From: Bacteroidota bacterium
Lineage (GTDB): Bacteria; Bacteroidota; Bacteroidia; UKL13-3
Assembly (NCBI GenBank): GCA_034439655.1
Contig: JAWXAU010000108.1
Coordinates: 1 to 34,837 of the forward strand
Reading direction: 5' to 3'
Length of the DNA: 34,837 nucleotides
Under the pieces are notes generated by a model that had not been told where the DNA came from, searched no databases, and was given only the letters and a program-made list of their open reading frames with translations. This document shows, piece by piece, positions 23,427 through 31,775 of the stretch (positions within the stretch are counted from its first letter, which is position 1; every line of letters starts with the position of its first letter). The position numbers and the translations under genes were made by a program.

Positions 23427-24746
23427 TTATCTAGCCACCTCAATCTTGTATTTTTTTCCTTTAATTTTCTCTTCTTTAATGCGAGACAAAACGCCACCGA
23501 TTTCATCAGTTTTGATAGCTACAAATGATTGAAAATCTTTAACCTCAATAAGTCCCAAATCATCTTTGTTTAATTTCCCTTTTTGTAAAAAGAATCCGAC
23601 AATATCTACCTTATTGAGTTTGTTTTTTTTGCCACCACTTATATATATAGTTTTATATAAAGGAGCATCGGGCAAATTATTTTTCTTATTCAGTTTTAAT
23701 TCTTTGAGACTTTTATCTAAATATGCTGGCTGCTCTTCTTGTTTTGATGTCATAATATAAGCAGTTCCTGATGCATGCATGCGTGCCGTACGGCCATTGC
23801 GATGCACAAACTCTTGCTCTTGCACAGGCAACTGGAAATGTATGACGTGTTTCATTTCGGGAATATCCAAACCACGAGCAGCCAAATCGGTGGTAACCAA
23901 ATAATTTACGCTGCCATTTCTAAATTGTATCAATGCACGTTCACGGTCATCCTGTTCCATGCCACCATGATAAAAAGTACTATATATGCCTTTGTCGTTT
24001 AAGTACTCACTCGTGCGTTCGCAGGCTTCTCGGTGGTTGCAAAATATAAGAGCGGATTCTGAATTCAAAGAACAGATTAATTGATATAAACTATATACTT
24101 TGTCACGGTCTTCTGAAATCACCAATTTGGTACTGAGACTTTCATTCACCTCATCTTTTTTTGGATTGAAGTTTAATACCGTAGGCGAACTTACTCCCGC
24201 AAAATCTGGAATTTGTATACTAGAGGTTGCAGAAACCAATATACGTTTTTTGAGGTTTTCGAGTACACCGATAATTTGTTCCATCTCGCCATGGAAGCCA
24301 AGTTCGAGCGATTTGTCGAACTCATCTAAAACTAATATATGTATATTTTCGAGTGTAAAACTTTTGCGTTGTATATGATCAGCAATTCGTCCAGGGGTGC
24401 CAATTAATACTGCTGGTGGATTGCTCAGGTTTTGCACTTCTGTTTGAGTAGAATGACCGCCATAACATACATTTACTTTATATCCTGTGCTCATTTTTTT
24501 CCAAACTTGTTCTAGCTGCATGGCCAATTCTCGGGATGGAACAAGTATCAAGCATTGAACAGTTTTAATATTTGGATTTAATAATTCTGCTAGCGGCAAC
24601 ATAAATGCTAACGTTTTTCCAGAGCCAGTTGGGGCAACTAACAAAACCGTATCGTCTTTGATGATGGACTTGTGTGCAGCCTCCTGCATGGGTTTGAGCT
24701 CGGATATTCCTAGATTTGAAAGTGTATTTTGGAGTTGGTTTTCCAT
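23427..24746 (-). CDS. DEAD-box RNA helicase, DbpA-type
   Basis: This 439-residue ATP-dependent RNA helicase has the usual motifs: Q motif around LKPMQ (17-21), I APTGSGKT (38-45), Ia PSREL, Ib TPGR (117-120), II DEFD (141-144), III SAT (172-174), V TTDLAARGLD and VI HRNGRTAR. Motif II has Phe where the family name has Ala. The last 75 residues resemble the DbpA RNA-binding domain, which in E. coli directs the helicase to 23S rRNA, so a ribosome-assembly role is likely. The start at 24746 (MENQLQ) is preferred to the longer open frame to 24899, whose extra 51 residues span a GC palindrome and promoter-like DNA. Confidence 0.9.
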   Translation of the reverse strand: MENQLQNTLSNLGISELKPMQEAAHKSIIKDDTVLLVAPTGSGKTLAFMLPLAELLNPNIKTVQCLILVPSRELAMQLEQVWKKMSTGYKVNVCYGGHSTQTEVQNLSNPPAVLIGTPGRIADHIQRKSFTLENIHILVLDEFDKSLELGFHGEMEQIIGVLENLKKRILVSATSSIQIPDFAGVSSPTVLNFNPKKDEVNESLSTKLVISEDRDKVYSLYQLICSLNSESALIFCNHREACERTSEYLNDKGIYSTFYHGGMEQDDRERALIQFRNGSVNYLVTTDLAARGLDIPEMKHVIHFQLPVQEQEFVHRNGRTARMHASGTAYIMTSKQEEQPAYLDKSLKELKLNKKNNLPDAPLYKTIYISGGKKNKLNKVDIVGFFLQKGKLNKDDLGLIEVKDFQSFVAIKTDEIGGVLSRIKEEKIKGKKYKIEVAR

Positions 24747-24750
24747 GCTG

Positions 24751-24758
24751 TAAAGGTA
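24751..24758 (-). promoter_or_regulatory. Possible -7 element of the helicase gene
   Basis: On the minus strand TACCTTTA is one base from TAnnTTTG and ends only four bases before the chosen ATG. A leaderless transcript would result; the call is weak. Confidence 0.2.
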
Positions 24759-24792
24759 GGTTATAATGATTAATGGAAAGTGGTAAATGATG

Positions 24793-24806
24793 TCCGCCGC
24801 GGCGGA
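24793..24806. repeat. GC-rich palindrome TCCGCCGCGGCGGA
   Basis: A perfect 14-base palindrome in the gap between the divergent helicase and DsbA-like genes. It shares its CCGCCGCGGCGG core with 5627-5640. Confidence 0.6.
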
Positions 24807-24958
24807 ATGAATGATAAATGGGTTGTCGCACGAATTTGCTGCTTGTGGTCTGGCGTTTTCGCCAACCACAATATTGAATCCGCAAACAAAACATTGCACA
24901 AATTGTTATATAATATCAAAAAATAAAATTTATTATAATGAAAGTAGAGATATGGAGT

Positions 24959-24973
24959 GATGTGATGTGATGT
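24959..24973 (+). repeat. (GATGT)3 repeat disrupting the DsbA-like start
   Basis: Three perfect tandem copies of GATGT. With two copies the reading frame from ATG 24938 would be continuous with the gene below; with three it hits TGA at 24968-24970. Confidence 0.85.
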
Positions 24974-25578
24974 GTCCGTTTTGCTATATAGGAAAACGGA
25001 AATTTGAAATCGCATTGGAGCAGTTTGTTCAGAAAGATGACGTAGAAATTATTTGGAAAAGTTTTTTGTTGAATCCCGATATTAAAACCGACCCGAGTAA
25101 AAACATTCACGAATACTTGTCAGAAATTAAGGGAATCAGTTTAGCACAAGCTAAGCAGATGAATTATCAAGTAACGCAAATGGCCAGTGAAGTGGGACTT
25201 GAATACAATTTTGATACGGCAGTAATTGCAAACTCATTTGACGCACATCGATTTTCACATTTTGCAAAAAAGTATAATAAACAGAATGAAGCAGAAGAGG
25301 CCTTGTTCAAGTCATACTTTACCGAAGGAAAGAACACCGCTGATACAGATACCTTAGTGCAGTTGGCTGAAGACATTGGATTGGATGGTGAAGAACTTAG
25401 AAAGATTTTAGAAAGTGACGAATATATAAATGAGGTACGGCACGATATGGAAGAAGCTGCAGAATTCGGCATTAGTGGTGTTCCTTTTTTTGTCTTTGAT
25501 AGAAAATATGCGGTGAGAGGAGCACAGGATAGTGCGGTGTTTTTGCAAACGATGGATAAAATAATGGTTAATGGTTAA
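24967..25578 (+). CDS. DsbA/FrnE-family thiol oxidoreductase, N-terminus shifted
   Basis: This protein of about 203 residues matches the cytoplasmic DsbA-like FrnE family: CPFC redox motif near the start (MCPFCYIGKRKFE), a helical insertion, and ISGVPFFVFDRKYAVRGAQ with the cis-proline (VP) near residue 176. The normal family N-terminus, MKVEIWSDV, is present in another frame from ATG 24938. It is separated from MCPFC by one extra GATGT unit. From the GTG 24967 or ATG 24970 the protein could still be made, but without its first beta strand. The gene may be off, phase-variable, or misread. It is divergent from the helicase gene and ends inside an inverted repeat. Confidence 0.8.
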   Translation: MMCPFCYIGKRKFEIALEQFVQKDDVEIIWKSFLLNPDIKTDPSKNIHEYLSEIKGISLAQAKQMNYQVTQMASEVGLEYNFDTAVIANSFDAHRFSHFAKKYNKQNEAEEALFKSYFTEGKNTADTDTLVQLAEDIGLDGEELRKILESDEYINEVRHDMEEAAEFGISGVPFFVFDRKYAVRGAQDSAVFLQTMDKIMVNG

Positions 25579-25674
25579 TGCCATTCGGCAGCTATATATA
25601 ATTGTTAATGCCTTCCGATGCTTCGGAACCGCTGGTTTTTGTTTGCGTAAGCAACATTAGTAATTAACCATTAA
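25568..25674. terminator. Inverted repeat between convergent genes
   Basis: TTAATGGTTAAT (25568-25579) pairs with ATTAACCATTAA (25663-25674), enclosing smaller hairpins, including TTCCGATGCTTCGGAA. Both neighbouring coding regions run into or abut the arms, so it may serve as a two-way terminator. Confidence 0.45.
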
Positions 25675-26151
25675 TCATTGCAAATTAACCATTAAAGCCA
25701 AGTAATCGTGGCGTAAGTCTTCATGCAAAGTATCAATCAAACTATGTATTTTTTTGATTTGTTGCTCATATAAATTTATCAGCATTTGACTTTTATGAAA
25801 GGGGATTCCTGAGTTTTTGAGTTGGGTACAGAAATGTATATATAACTCCGCACTAAGACCCTTATCATTGATATATTTACTGTATTTCGATATAAGTCTC
25901 AAAGTTTTACGTAATCCTTTTTTTACAAAATATAAACTACTTTGCTTTTTTAGTTCAGTGATTTGCTCAGAAATATCGGCTTTTACTTCAACAATAAACT
26001 GCGTTTTATTTTGGGATTCAAATAATATATATCCTAGTAATTCTTTATTGTCTTTTTTATACTTGGCAACACTGATGCATAATTCCACCAAATCAGGAGC
26101 AGGCAAGAGTTGCAGCTCCTTTTTAATCTCGCTTAAAGTAGTAGATTTCAT
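25675..26151 (-). CDS. Conserved hypothetical protein, helical
   Basis: A 158-residue, charged, mostly helical protein with no signal peptide or membrane segment. The beginning (SEIKKELQLLPAPDLVELC) and AKYKKDNKELLGYILFE look like a small family I have seen as hypothetical in Bacteroidota, but I cannot name it firmly. It starts four bases after the flippase stop and so belongs at the end of the minus-strand operon. No catalytic motif is visible. Confidence 0.7.
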   Translation of the reverse strand: MKSTTLSEIKKELQLLPAPDLVELCISVAKYKKDNKELLGYILFESQNKTQFIVEVKADISEQITELKKQSSLYFVKKGLRKTLRLISKYSKYINDKGLSAELYIHFCTQLKNSGIPFHKSQMLINLYEQQIKKIHSLIDTLHEDLRHDYLALMVNLQ

Positions 26152-26155
26152 ATAT

Positions 26156-27328
26156 TTAATTTAGCTGAATTCGTTTGTAAAATGCACCCAATAATATCAA
26201 GCTCGAAACGGCCAAAGTCACGTCGAAAGCCAATGCAGCTCCCTGTAATCCAAGTTGTGGAATATATATATAGTTCAATATTGCGGTAAGCAAAAAACCA
26301 ATGATGGCAGCAAAATTATTATATTTAAATTCACCCTTACCTGCAAAATATGCAGCCGGCACGAACTGCAAAGAACATAATATAATGCCTGGGAACAAAT
26401 ATATAAGTTGTTGCCTCACATCAAAAAATTGTTTGCCGAATATATATATATAAGTTTCGGTAGGGATAATATATAATACCAAACAACACATGCCTGTAAT
26501 GGTAAATGACAGTAAAATGGAACGTTTAATGCCGCGTTTGTCAATTTGCCCACTGGCTATATTTCCTAAATTTATTAAAGCAATACTCTTTCCCGCAAGC
26601 CAAATAGCTTCGCCCAATGCAATGGCTACTGAGAATATTCCCAGATAAGACCCACTTAAAAAAAACGGGATTAAGAAATAACTCAATCGATAGTTCATCA
26701 GTTGGAATATATTGCTCAACTGTGAGTAAAACCCTTTGCCAACAAACACTTCCATAGAAACTGTATCGGACAAGGTGGGAGAATCAACTTTGCTGATGAA
26801 TATATATCCTATCATACTTGTTGCCAATAAAGCTGTACCAAAGCAAGCTAGATAAATCATACTATTTACTTGCATATAATAACTGGCTATCGCAAACAAC
26901 AAAACATGCAAAGTGATATAGATATTGCTTAGCATATTCGCTTTTACAATTTTGTTGTGACCCGTTAGCAGCATAGAGAACGACAAGAATGCTACATTAA
27001 TGAATGCAATAATGGGTATATAAATACCCAAGTTAAGTTGTTTGTAAAATAAGAAGGTGATTCCCACTGAAACTATAGAAAGTACTATATTATATAAGAA
27101 TATATTTTTGAGCAAATGTTTGTTATTATATCTGCTGGCAAAATATACCAATGCTGGTCCACCAAAGCATAAACCTAGCTGTGTAAACAGATTGATAGCC
27201 GCTGTCCAATTGCTGATTTCTCCCCTGCCTTCTCTGCCCAACTCATGTGTGGTGAGCAAAATAAGCAAAAATGCGAGCACCATAGACCACATTTTTGAAA
27301 GGAAGGTATAAGCAATTTTTTTAAGCAA
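26156..27328 (-). CDS. Polysaccharide flippase (Wzx/MATE-like)
   Basis: This 390-residue protein is almost all hydrophobic, with about 12 membrane helices and the N-terminal pattern of oligosaccharide flippases (FLSKMWSMVLAFLLILLTTHELGREGRGEIS, start near residue 9). Such proteins move lipid-linked sugar units across the inner membrane for capsule, exopolysaccharide or O-antigen. Its start overlaps the end of the upstream glycosyltransferase gene by eight bases, supporting joint action. The substrate is unknown. Confidence 0.87.
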   Translation of the reverse strand: MLKKIAYTFLSKMWSMVLAFLLILLTTHELGREGRGEISNWTAAINLFTQLGLCFGGPALVYFASRYNNKHLLKNIFLYNIVLSIVSVGITFLFYKQLNLGIYIPIIAFINVAFLSFSMLLTGHNKIVKANMLSNIYITLHVLLFAIASYYMQVNSMIYLACFGTALLATSMIGYIFISKVDSPTLSDTVSMEVFVGKGFYSQLSNIFQLMNYRLSYFLIPFFLSGSYLGIFSVAIALGEAIWLAGKSIALINLGNIASGQIDKRGIKRSILLSFTITGMCCLVLYIIPTETYIYIFGKQFFDVRQQLIYLFPGIILCSLQFVPAAYFAGKGEFKYNNFAAIIGFLLTAILNYIYIPQLGLQGAALAFDVTLAVSSLILLGAFYKRIQLN

Positions 27329-28442
27329 GTTTCAATTCTTTATAAAAGTTATTGAATAATTTATTGATGGTATTGCTATCATATTTTTCGTTATAGTTTG
27401 CAAAGTTGCAATGATGTTTTCCTTGAACTATATTTATCATCGCATCACATAATTCGGAATCATTATTTACCAAAACACCAAATTGAGGTTTTACCAATTC
27501 TTGAAATGAAACTATATTGTTGCATATAACGGGGCAATGCACTGCCAGGGCTTCGTATACCGTGATGCCTTGCGTTTCATAAAGGCTGTAGGAAACTAAC
27601 GCAGTTGCCTTTGACATTTTTTCTAACACTTCTTGTCTGGGGATTATGCTTTCAATAAATATACTTCTAAACAATAATCCATGTTGCTGTGCCATATTTT
27701 TGCAAGCCTCTTTGTCTTCCCCATCTTCGCCATACATATATAATTTATAATCGGGCATCTGAGTTAATACTTTTATAAATGCCTCAACAATTTTTATACT
27801 TTGTTTTACAGGTGCGAAGTTGGAAACATGTATAAAGTACCTTTCTTTTTCTATATGTTTTGGAATGTCATAGAGCTCATCATCAATCAAATTTGGAATT
27901 AAGGTAGGCAGCGTTTTTAAGTCGAATAATTGTTGCACATCATCGCTCAGATGCTTGGAAACACAGGTAATTCCTTCTGCATTTTTGAATATTTGTTTTT
28001 CAAATAAATGCAAGCGTGGGGTATTTACTTGTAAATAGCGGCTATTATGCTCGGTAATGATATAAGGAATTTTCTTTAGTTTTTTTAGCAGCCATGCCAC
28101 AAGTGCCGTGGGCCAGCCAACATGCACCTGAATAAATTTCGGCATCCCGTATTGCTTAAAAATATGTAAACAATAATTATAATAAATAAAAAATTTGGTT
28201 AAACTTGAATTGGGTTTCACTATATATTTTTTGATATATAATATATTCCCCACCAGCTCTTCTTTATCCTCTCCCCTGTAACTATCTGGGTGCAGCTTGC
28301 GGTCAACAAATTTAAGGTAAAAAACGATTACTTTGTTATTGATGCCGATAGCCCGCACATGGCTTTGCACAAAATTACCTGATGTGGGTTCCAATTTGTT
28401 GGGAAACCAAGATGCCAACATAAATATATAATCCCCCTTCAA
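27321..28442 (-). CDS. Glycosyltransferase family 4-like
   Basis: This 373-residue protein has two Rossmann-type halves. The N-terminal half begins MLASWFPNKLEPTSGNFVQ and holds ITEHNSRY. The C-terminal half contains YFIHVSNFAPVKQSIKIVEA and the EX7E motif in ETQGITVYEALA, typical of GT-B family 4 enzymes. It would transfer a sugar from a nucleotide donor to a growing glycan at the cytoplasmic membrane face. It overlaps the flippase gene and lies three bases after the preceding gene. Donor and acceptor cannot be told. Confidence 0.88.
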   Translation of the reverse strand: MKGDYIFMLASWFPNKLEPTSGNFVQSHVRAIGINNKVIVFYLKFVDRKLHPDSYRGEDKEELVGNILYIKKYIVKPNSSLTKFFIYYNYCLHIFKQYGMPKFIQVHVGWPTALVAWLLKKLKKIPYIITEHNSRYLQVNTPRLHLFEKQIFKNAEGITCVSKHLSDDVQQLFDLKTLPTLIPNLIDDELYDIPKHIEKERYFIHVSNFAPVKQSIKIVEAFIKVLTQMPDYKLYMYGEDGEDKEACKNMAQQHGLLFRSIFIESIIPRQEVLEKMSKATALVSYSLYETQGITVYEALAVHCPVICNNIVSFQELVKPQFGVLVNNDSELCDAMINIVQGKHHCNFANYNEKYDSNTINKLFNNFYKELKLA

Positions 28443-28445
28443 AGT

Positions 28446-29141
28446 TTATTCGTTCTTAAATAAAATTTTGTGCAACATATAACATCTTTTGATGGTTTCT
28501 ATAATTTCATATTCAGAAGTAGTAGCTACCAGATTATAAGTAGGGCCACAAAAGTTCATAAACGAGTCGAGGGCCGTTCCATATAAGCCAGAAATTTGAT
28601 GAGCAATATCTCGCGTAAACACATCATTGACGGCATGTTTTTTTTCGTCACGCTCAAAAAGTTCTTCCAGCTTTTTTAGTTCTCTACCATGTTTGCTATA
28701 GTTATAATAAAACAATGATATTGGGCTTTGAAAACCCGGTTTAGGTCGGTCGAGCACATAACTCCACTCCTTGCGTCGTTCGTAGGCATCCACTTTTGGT
28801 GTGCGAATAGTTCGGAAAACAAATTCAGGAAACAATTGAGGAATGGATTCCATATATATAATATTGTTTTTCCCCAGCAAAGAATCTAGTTGTAGGGAAA
28901 CTGTTTGATATCCCAATTTTTTAACGATAAGCTGCTTGTGTATGGAATCTACTGCGAGTCTAAATTCTCCATTATATGATGATACCGTGCCTACATATAA
29001 ACCCTGCGGAACAACAATGGCCTGCACTACAGGAGTGCTGTCAGAAGATTTAAGCAATTTGCCTCTTATATATAATTGTCCCTGCACTGGTACGGTGAAT
29101 ACCACTAGTAAAAAAATATAATATAGATTTATTTTTTTCAA
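28446..29141 (-). CDS. Secreted protein with carboxypeptidase-regulatory-like domain
   Basis: This 231-residue protein starts with a signal peptide (about 1-21, ending VQG). Then comes a beta-sandwich of the carboxypeptidase D regulatory-like type (about 22-100: IRGKLLKSSDSTPVVQAIV, GTVSSYNGEFRLAV, KKLGYQTVSLQL). This domain is frequent at the N-terminus of TonB-dependent receptors and in secreted Bacteroidota proteins. The remaining 130 residues are charged and unassigned. It is exported to the periplasm or outer membrane. Its place between a nitrilase-like enzyme and glycan genes hints at an envelope role, no more. Confidence 0.8.
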   Translation of the reverse strand: MKKINLYYIFLLVVFTVPVQGQLYIRGKLLKSSDSTPVVQAIVVPQGLYVGTVSSYNGEFRLAVDSIHKQLIVKKLGYQTVSLQLDSLLGKNNIIYMESIPQLFPEFVFRTIRTPKVDAYERRKEWSYVLDRPKPGFQSPISLFYYNYSKHGRELKKLEELFERDEKKHAVNDVFTRDIAHQISGLYGTALDSFMNFCGPTYNLVATTSEYEIIETIKRCYMLHKILFKNE

Positions 29142-29148
29142 ATAGGTA

Positions 29149-30684
29149 TTATAGTTCTTTCAATTCATATAAATCTAAACGGCGGTCTTTCCAGTTCAAA
29201 ACAGTTCCCGTATTACGCACCCTTTCCAATGCTGCAAGGTCGAGGTCAGCTATAACGACGGTTTCTATATTGGTGTTACACTCGCCCGCCACAGCATCGG
29301 GAGGGAATGCAAAATCGCTAGGCGTATATATTCCTGATTGGGCATAGTTAATATCCATATTATCGACCGATGGAATATTGCCTATAGTACCCGCAGTGCA
29401 TACAAATATTTGGTTCTCGATAGCTCGGGCTTGGCTACAATATTTCACCCTTTGGAAGCCATGTTTTTCGTCCGTGCTAAATGGTACAAACAATATCTTA
29501 GCCCCTTTCTGACAGGCTATCCGGGCCATCTCCGGAAACTCCACATCATAACATACATTGATAGCCACTTTACCACAATCTGTATTCATTACATTTATTT
29601 CGGAACCCGCTTTTACGCCCCACCACTTTTGCTCGTTTTGTGTGATATGGATTTTATATTGTCTCTCATAAGTTCCATCACGTTTAAATAGGTAAGCTAT
29701 ATTATATAAATCATCTCCTTCCAATTGTAAATGTGTGCCAGCTATTATATTTATATTATATTCCAAACTTAATCGCTTGAACAAACTTATATAATCATCA
29801 GTATACTCATCCATTTTTCTTATACTGTCTTCAGGACTCATACCTCTATAGTCTATCAAAGATAATAACTGTGTGGTGAACAGCTCAGGAAAAATTGCAA
29901 AATCCGATTTGTAATTACTAGCCACATCAGTGAAATACTCACACTGCTGAGCAAATTCATCGAATACCACGATTTTACGCAACTCGTATTGTATACAACA
30001 TACCCGTACTTTTTTCATCATTACCGAGCGTTCCGATTTGCTCTCGGGGGTATAATCTATATTTTTCCATTCCAATAAGCATGCATAGCCTTCGCTCTCC
30101 ATATCGTTAGGCAAATAATCTTTGATGATACGGCGTATTGCAAATCCTTGCGACAATTGAAAAGTAAGCACGGGGTCTTTAATCTTTTTATCAATTACTC
30201 TTTTCACATAAGCACGCACGCCAAGTTTGCCCGAGTGTATATGAAAATTTGGCAAACGGCCACCAATTAAAATCTGCATCAAGTTTTTTTCTACGCCAAG
30301 GTCTCTACGCATTTCATATAAACGGCGGCCTATCTTCAAGCCTTGATATTCGGGGTGTACCATGGCTTCAATACCATATAAAGTATCCCCGTCTTCATCA
30401 TGGTTGGTTATATAACCTTTGTCGCATATTTCGTTCCAGGTATGGTCATCATCATAATCGTCCCAGTTTATGATAAGGCTGGTGGCCGAGCCCACAATTT
30501 CGCCTTCAAACTCAATTACCTGCATGCCTTCGGGGAACAGGCGGAACTGGCTTTTCAGCATGTCCATCGTCCATGGGTCATTGTCGTGAAAACAGATTTG
30601 TGATAACTTGATGATGTCCTGAAAATCGTCGGGAGTGGCCGTGCGTTGTATGATTACAGGTCGTTTGCTGATTCGTTTTTTCAT
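29149..30684 (-). CDS. GNAT acetyltransferase-nitrilase fusion
   Basis: This 511-residue protein fuses two enzymes. Residues about 10-200 form a GNAT N-acetyltransferase with the acetyl-CoA loop around QGLKIGRRLYE (114-124). Residues about 225-490 form a carbon-nitrogen hydrolase with the triad E267 (FPEL), K344 (RQYKIH) and C378 (NVCYDVEFPE). Such fusions are seen in Bacteroidota, where they are annotated as bifunctional proteins of unknown substrate. The nitrilase half would cleave an amide or related bond. It is the first gene of the minus-strand operon. Confidence 0.9.
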   Translation of the reverse strand: MKKRISKRPVIIQRTATPDDFQDIIKLSQICFHDNDPWTMDMLKSQFRLFPEGMQVIEFEGEIVGSATSLIINWDDYDDDHTWNEICDKGYITNHDEDGDTLYGIEAMVHPEYQGLKIGRRLYEMRRDLGVEKNLMQILIGGRLPNFHIHSGKLGVRAYVKRVIDKKIKDPVLTFQLSQGFAIRRIIKDYLPNDMESEGYACLLEWKNIDYTPESKSERSVMMKKVRVCCIQYELRKIVVFDEFAQQCEYFTDVASNYKSDFAIFPELFTTQLLSLIDYRGMSPEDSIRKMDEYTDDYISLFKRLSLEYNINIIAGTHLQLEGDDLYNIAYLFKRDGTYERQYKIHITQNEQKWWGVKAGSEINVMNTDCGKVAINVCYDVEFPEMARIACQKGAKILFVPFSTDEKHGFQRVKYCSQARAIENQIFVCTAGTIGNIPSVDNMDINYAQSGIYTPSDFAFPPDAVAGECNTNIETVVIADLDLAALERVRNTGTVLNWKDRRLDLYELKEL

Positions 30685-30711
30685 GTGCGGTTTTATCTAA
30701 AAGATAATACG

Positions 30712-30719
30712 CAAAGGTA
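30712..30719 (-). promoter_or_regulatory. -7 element of the GNAT-nitrilase operon
   Basis: On the minus strand TACCTTTG is an exact TAnnTTTG match, 27 bases before the start codon. No clear -33 TTTG at the right distance. Confidence 0.4.
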
Positions 30720-30766
30720 GAAAAGAATTTGGGATTAATATAATTGTTGTTCGGACTTTGCTTGCC

Positions 30767-30841
30767 GTCATTCCGAACTTGTTTCGGAATCTATATTTGT
30801 GCAATTCTGATTAATAGACCCTGAAACAAGTTCAGGGTGAC
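30767..30841. repeat. Two CTTGT-loop hairpins in inverted orientation
   Basis: Copy B is GTC, ATTCCGAA (30770-30777), CTTGT, TTCGGAAT (30783-30790), CT. Copy C is inverted: ACCCTGAA (30818-30825), ACAAG, TTCAGGGT (30831-30838), then GAC. Stem changes are compensated in both and the loop is identical. They lie between the GNAT-nitrilase and tag genes. Confidence 0.65.
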
Positions 30842-30856
30842 GTTCCTGAAATTCCT

Positions 30857-31426
30857 TCACACCTCCTTATGCCTATAACATCCCACCAAATGGTCATTGA
30901 CCATACCTGCTGCTTGCATAAAAGCATAGCATATAGTGGGGCCCGCAAACTTAAAACCCCGCTTACGCAAATCCTTGCTCATGGCTTCTGCCTCAACGGT
31001 TCTGGCGGGAATTTCAGATTGCGATTTTAACTTATGGTTAATTGTTTTATGACTCGTGAACTGCCAAATATATTTGGCAAAACTGCCATACTCTTTTTGA
31101 ATGGCTATAAATAATTGGGCATTGGTTACGCTACTATATACTTTTAATTTATTTCTAATGATACCCTCGTTTTGCATCAGTTCGTCGAGTTTTTTTTGGT
31201 CAAATTTGGCTACTTTTTTATAATCGAAATTGGCAAATGCTTTTTTGAAATGATGCCTGCGGTGTAATATCGTTTTCCAACTCAACCCCGCCTGGAAAGC
31301 ATCGAGTATTAAGAACTCAAATAGTTTGGTATCATCGTGAACGGGTACGCCCCACTCGGTATCGTGGTAGGCTTCCATTAGCTCATCGCCCATGCACCAG
31401 AGACATTTTGTTTTTTGTTTTTTCAT
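30857..31426 (-). CDS. tag: DNA-3-methyladenine glycosylase I
   Basis: This 189-residue enzyme removes 3-methyladenine from DNA, the first step of base-excision repair. The zinc ligands typical of Tag are visible with the right spacing: C8 and H21 near the N-terminus and H179 and C183 near the C-terminus (NDHLVGCYRH). The region FEFLILDAFQAGLSWKTIL carries the conserved core, with a candidate catalytic Glu. The length matches the family. It stands alone on the minus strand with its own likely -7 element. Confidence 0.94.
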   Translation of the reverse strand: MKKQKTKCLWCMGDELMEAYHDTEWGVPVHDDTKLFEFLILDAFQAGLSWKTILHRRHHFKKAFANFDYKKVAKFDQKKLDELMQNEGIIRNKLKVYSSVTNAQLFIAIQKEYGSFAKYIWQFTSHKTINHKLKSQSEIPARTVEAEAMSKDLRKRGFKFAGPTICYAFMQAAGMVNDHLVGCYRHKEV

Positions 31427-31449
31427 TTATTATATATTTTTGAAGGCGA

Positions 31450-31457
31450 CAAAAGTA
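31450..31457 (-). promoter_or_regulatory. -7 element before tag
   Basis: On the minus strand TACTTTTG matches TAnnTTTG and lies 23 bases before the tag start codon. The -33 element is not clear. Confidence 0.35.
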
Positions 31458-31561
31458 ATTCGCCGCATCGAATAATGTAATTTGCGAGCAATAATATTAT
31501 ACCATTTCTTAAACTATAATTGTTCTCCGCCTTTGGCGGCTTAGTTTTTATAATGGTAATG

Positions 31562-31584
31562 CCGAACTACATCCCGGAAGCCCC
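31562..31584 (-). repeat. Dispersed repeat, copy 2 (inverted)
   Basis: The reverse complement of this stretch equals 5529-5551 except for one base. Confidence 0.7.
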
Positions 31585-31775
31585 GCAAACTTGTACTTTG
31601 AATTGGTTAAATATATGAATATTTTGTTTATAATATATAATTGAGTAGCTCGTAAAACCTTCCCAATTTCAAACCAATAAATCTCAGTTTTGGATTTTTT
31701 GCTGCATTGTGACCTAAGATTCCCACTCATAAAATTAATGACCTTAAATACTTTAAGATAAATTTTAAAATTCAA

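Noticed and set aside
24747-24899. Longer N-terminus of the helicase
   Set aside because: The extra 51 residues cross a palindrome and promoter-like DNA and lack helicase motifs.
26437-26452. TA-dinucleotide run as a phase-variable microsatellite
   Set aside because: Runs of TA are frequent throughout the host part of this window, and here the run codes for normal flippase residues.
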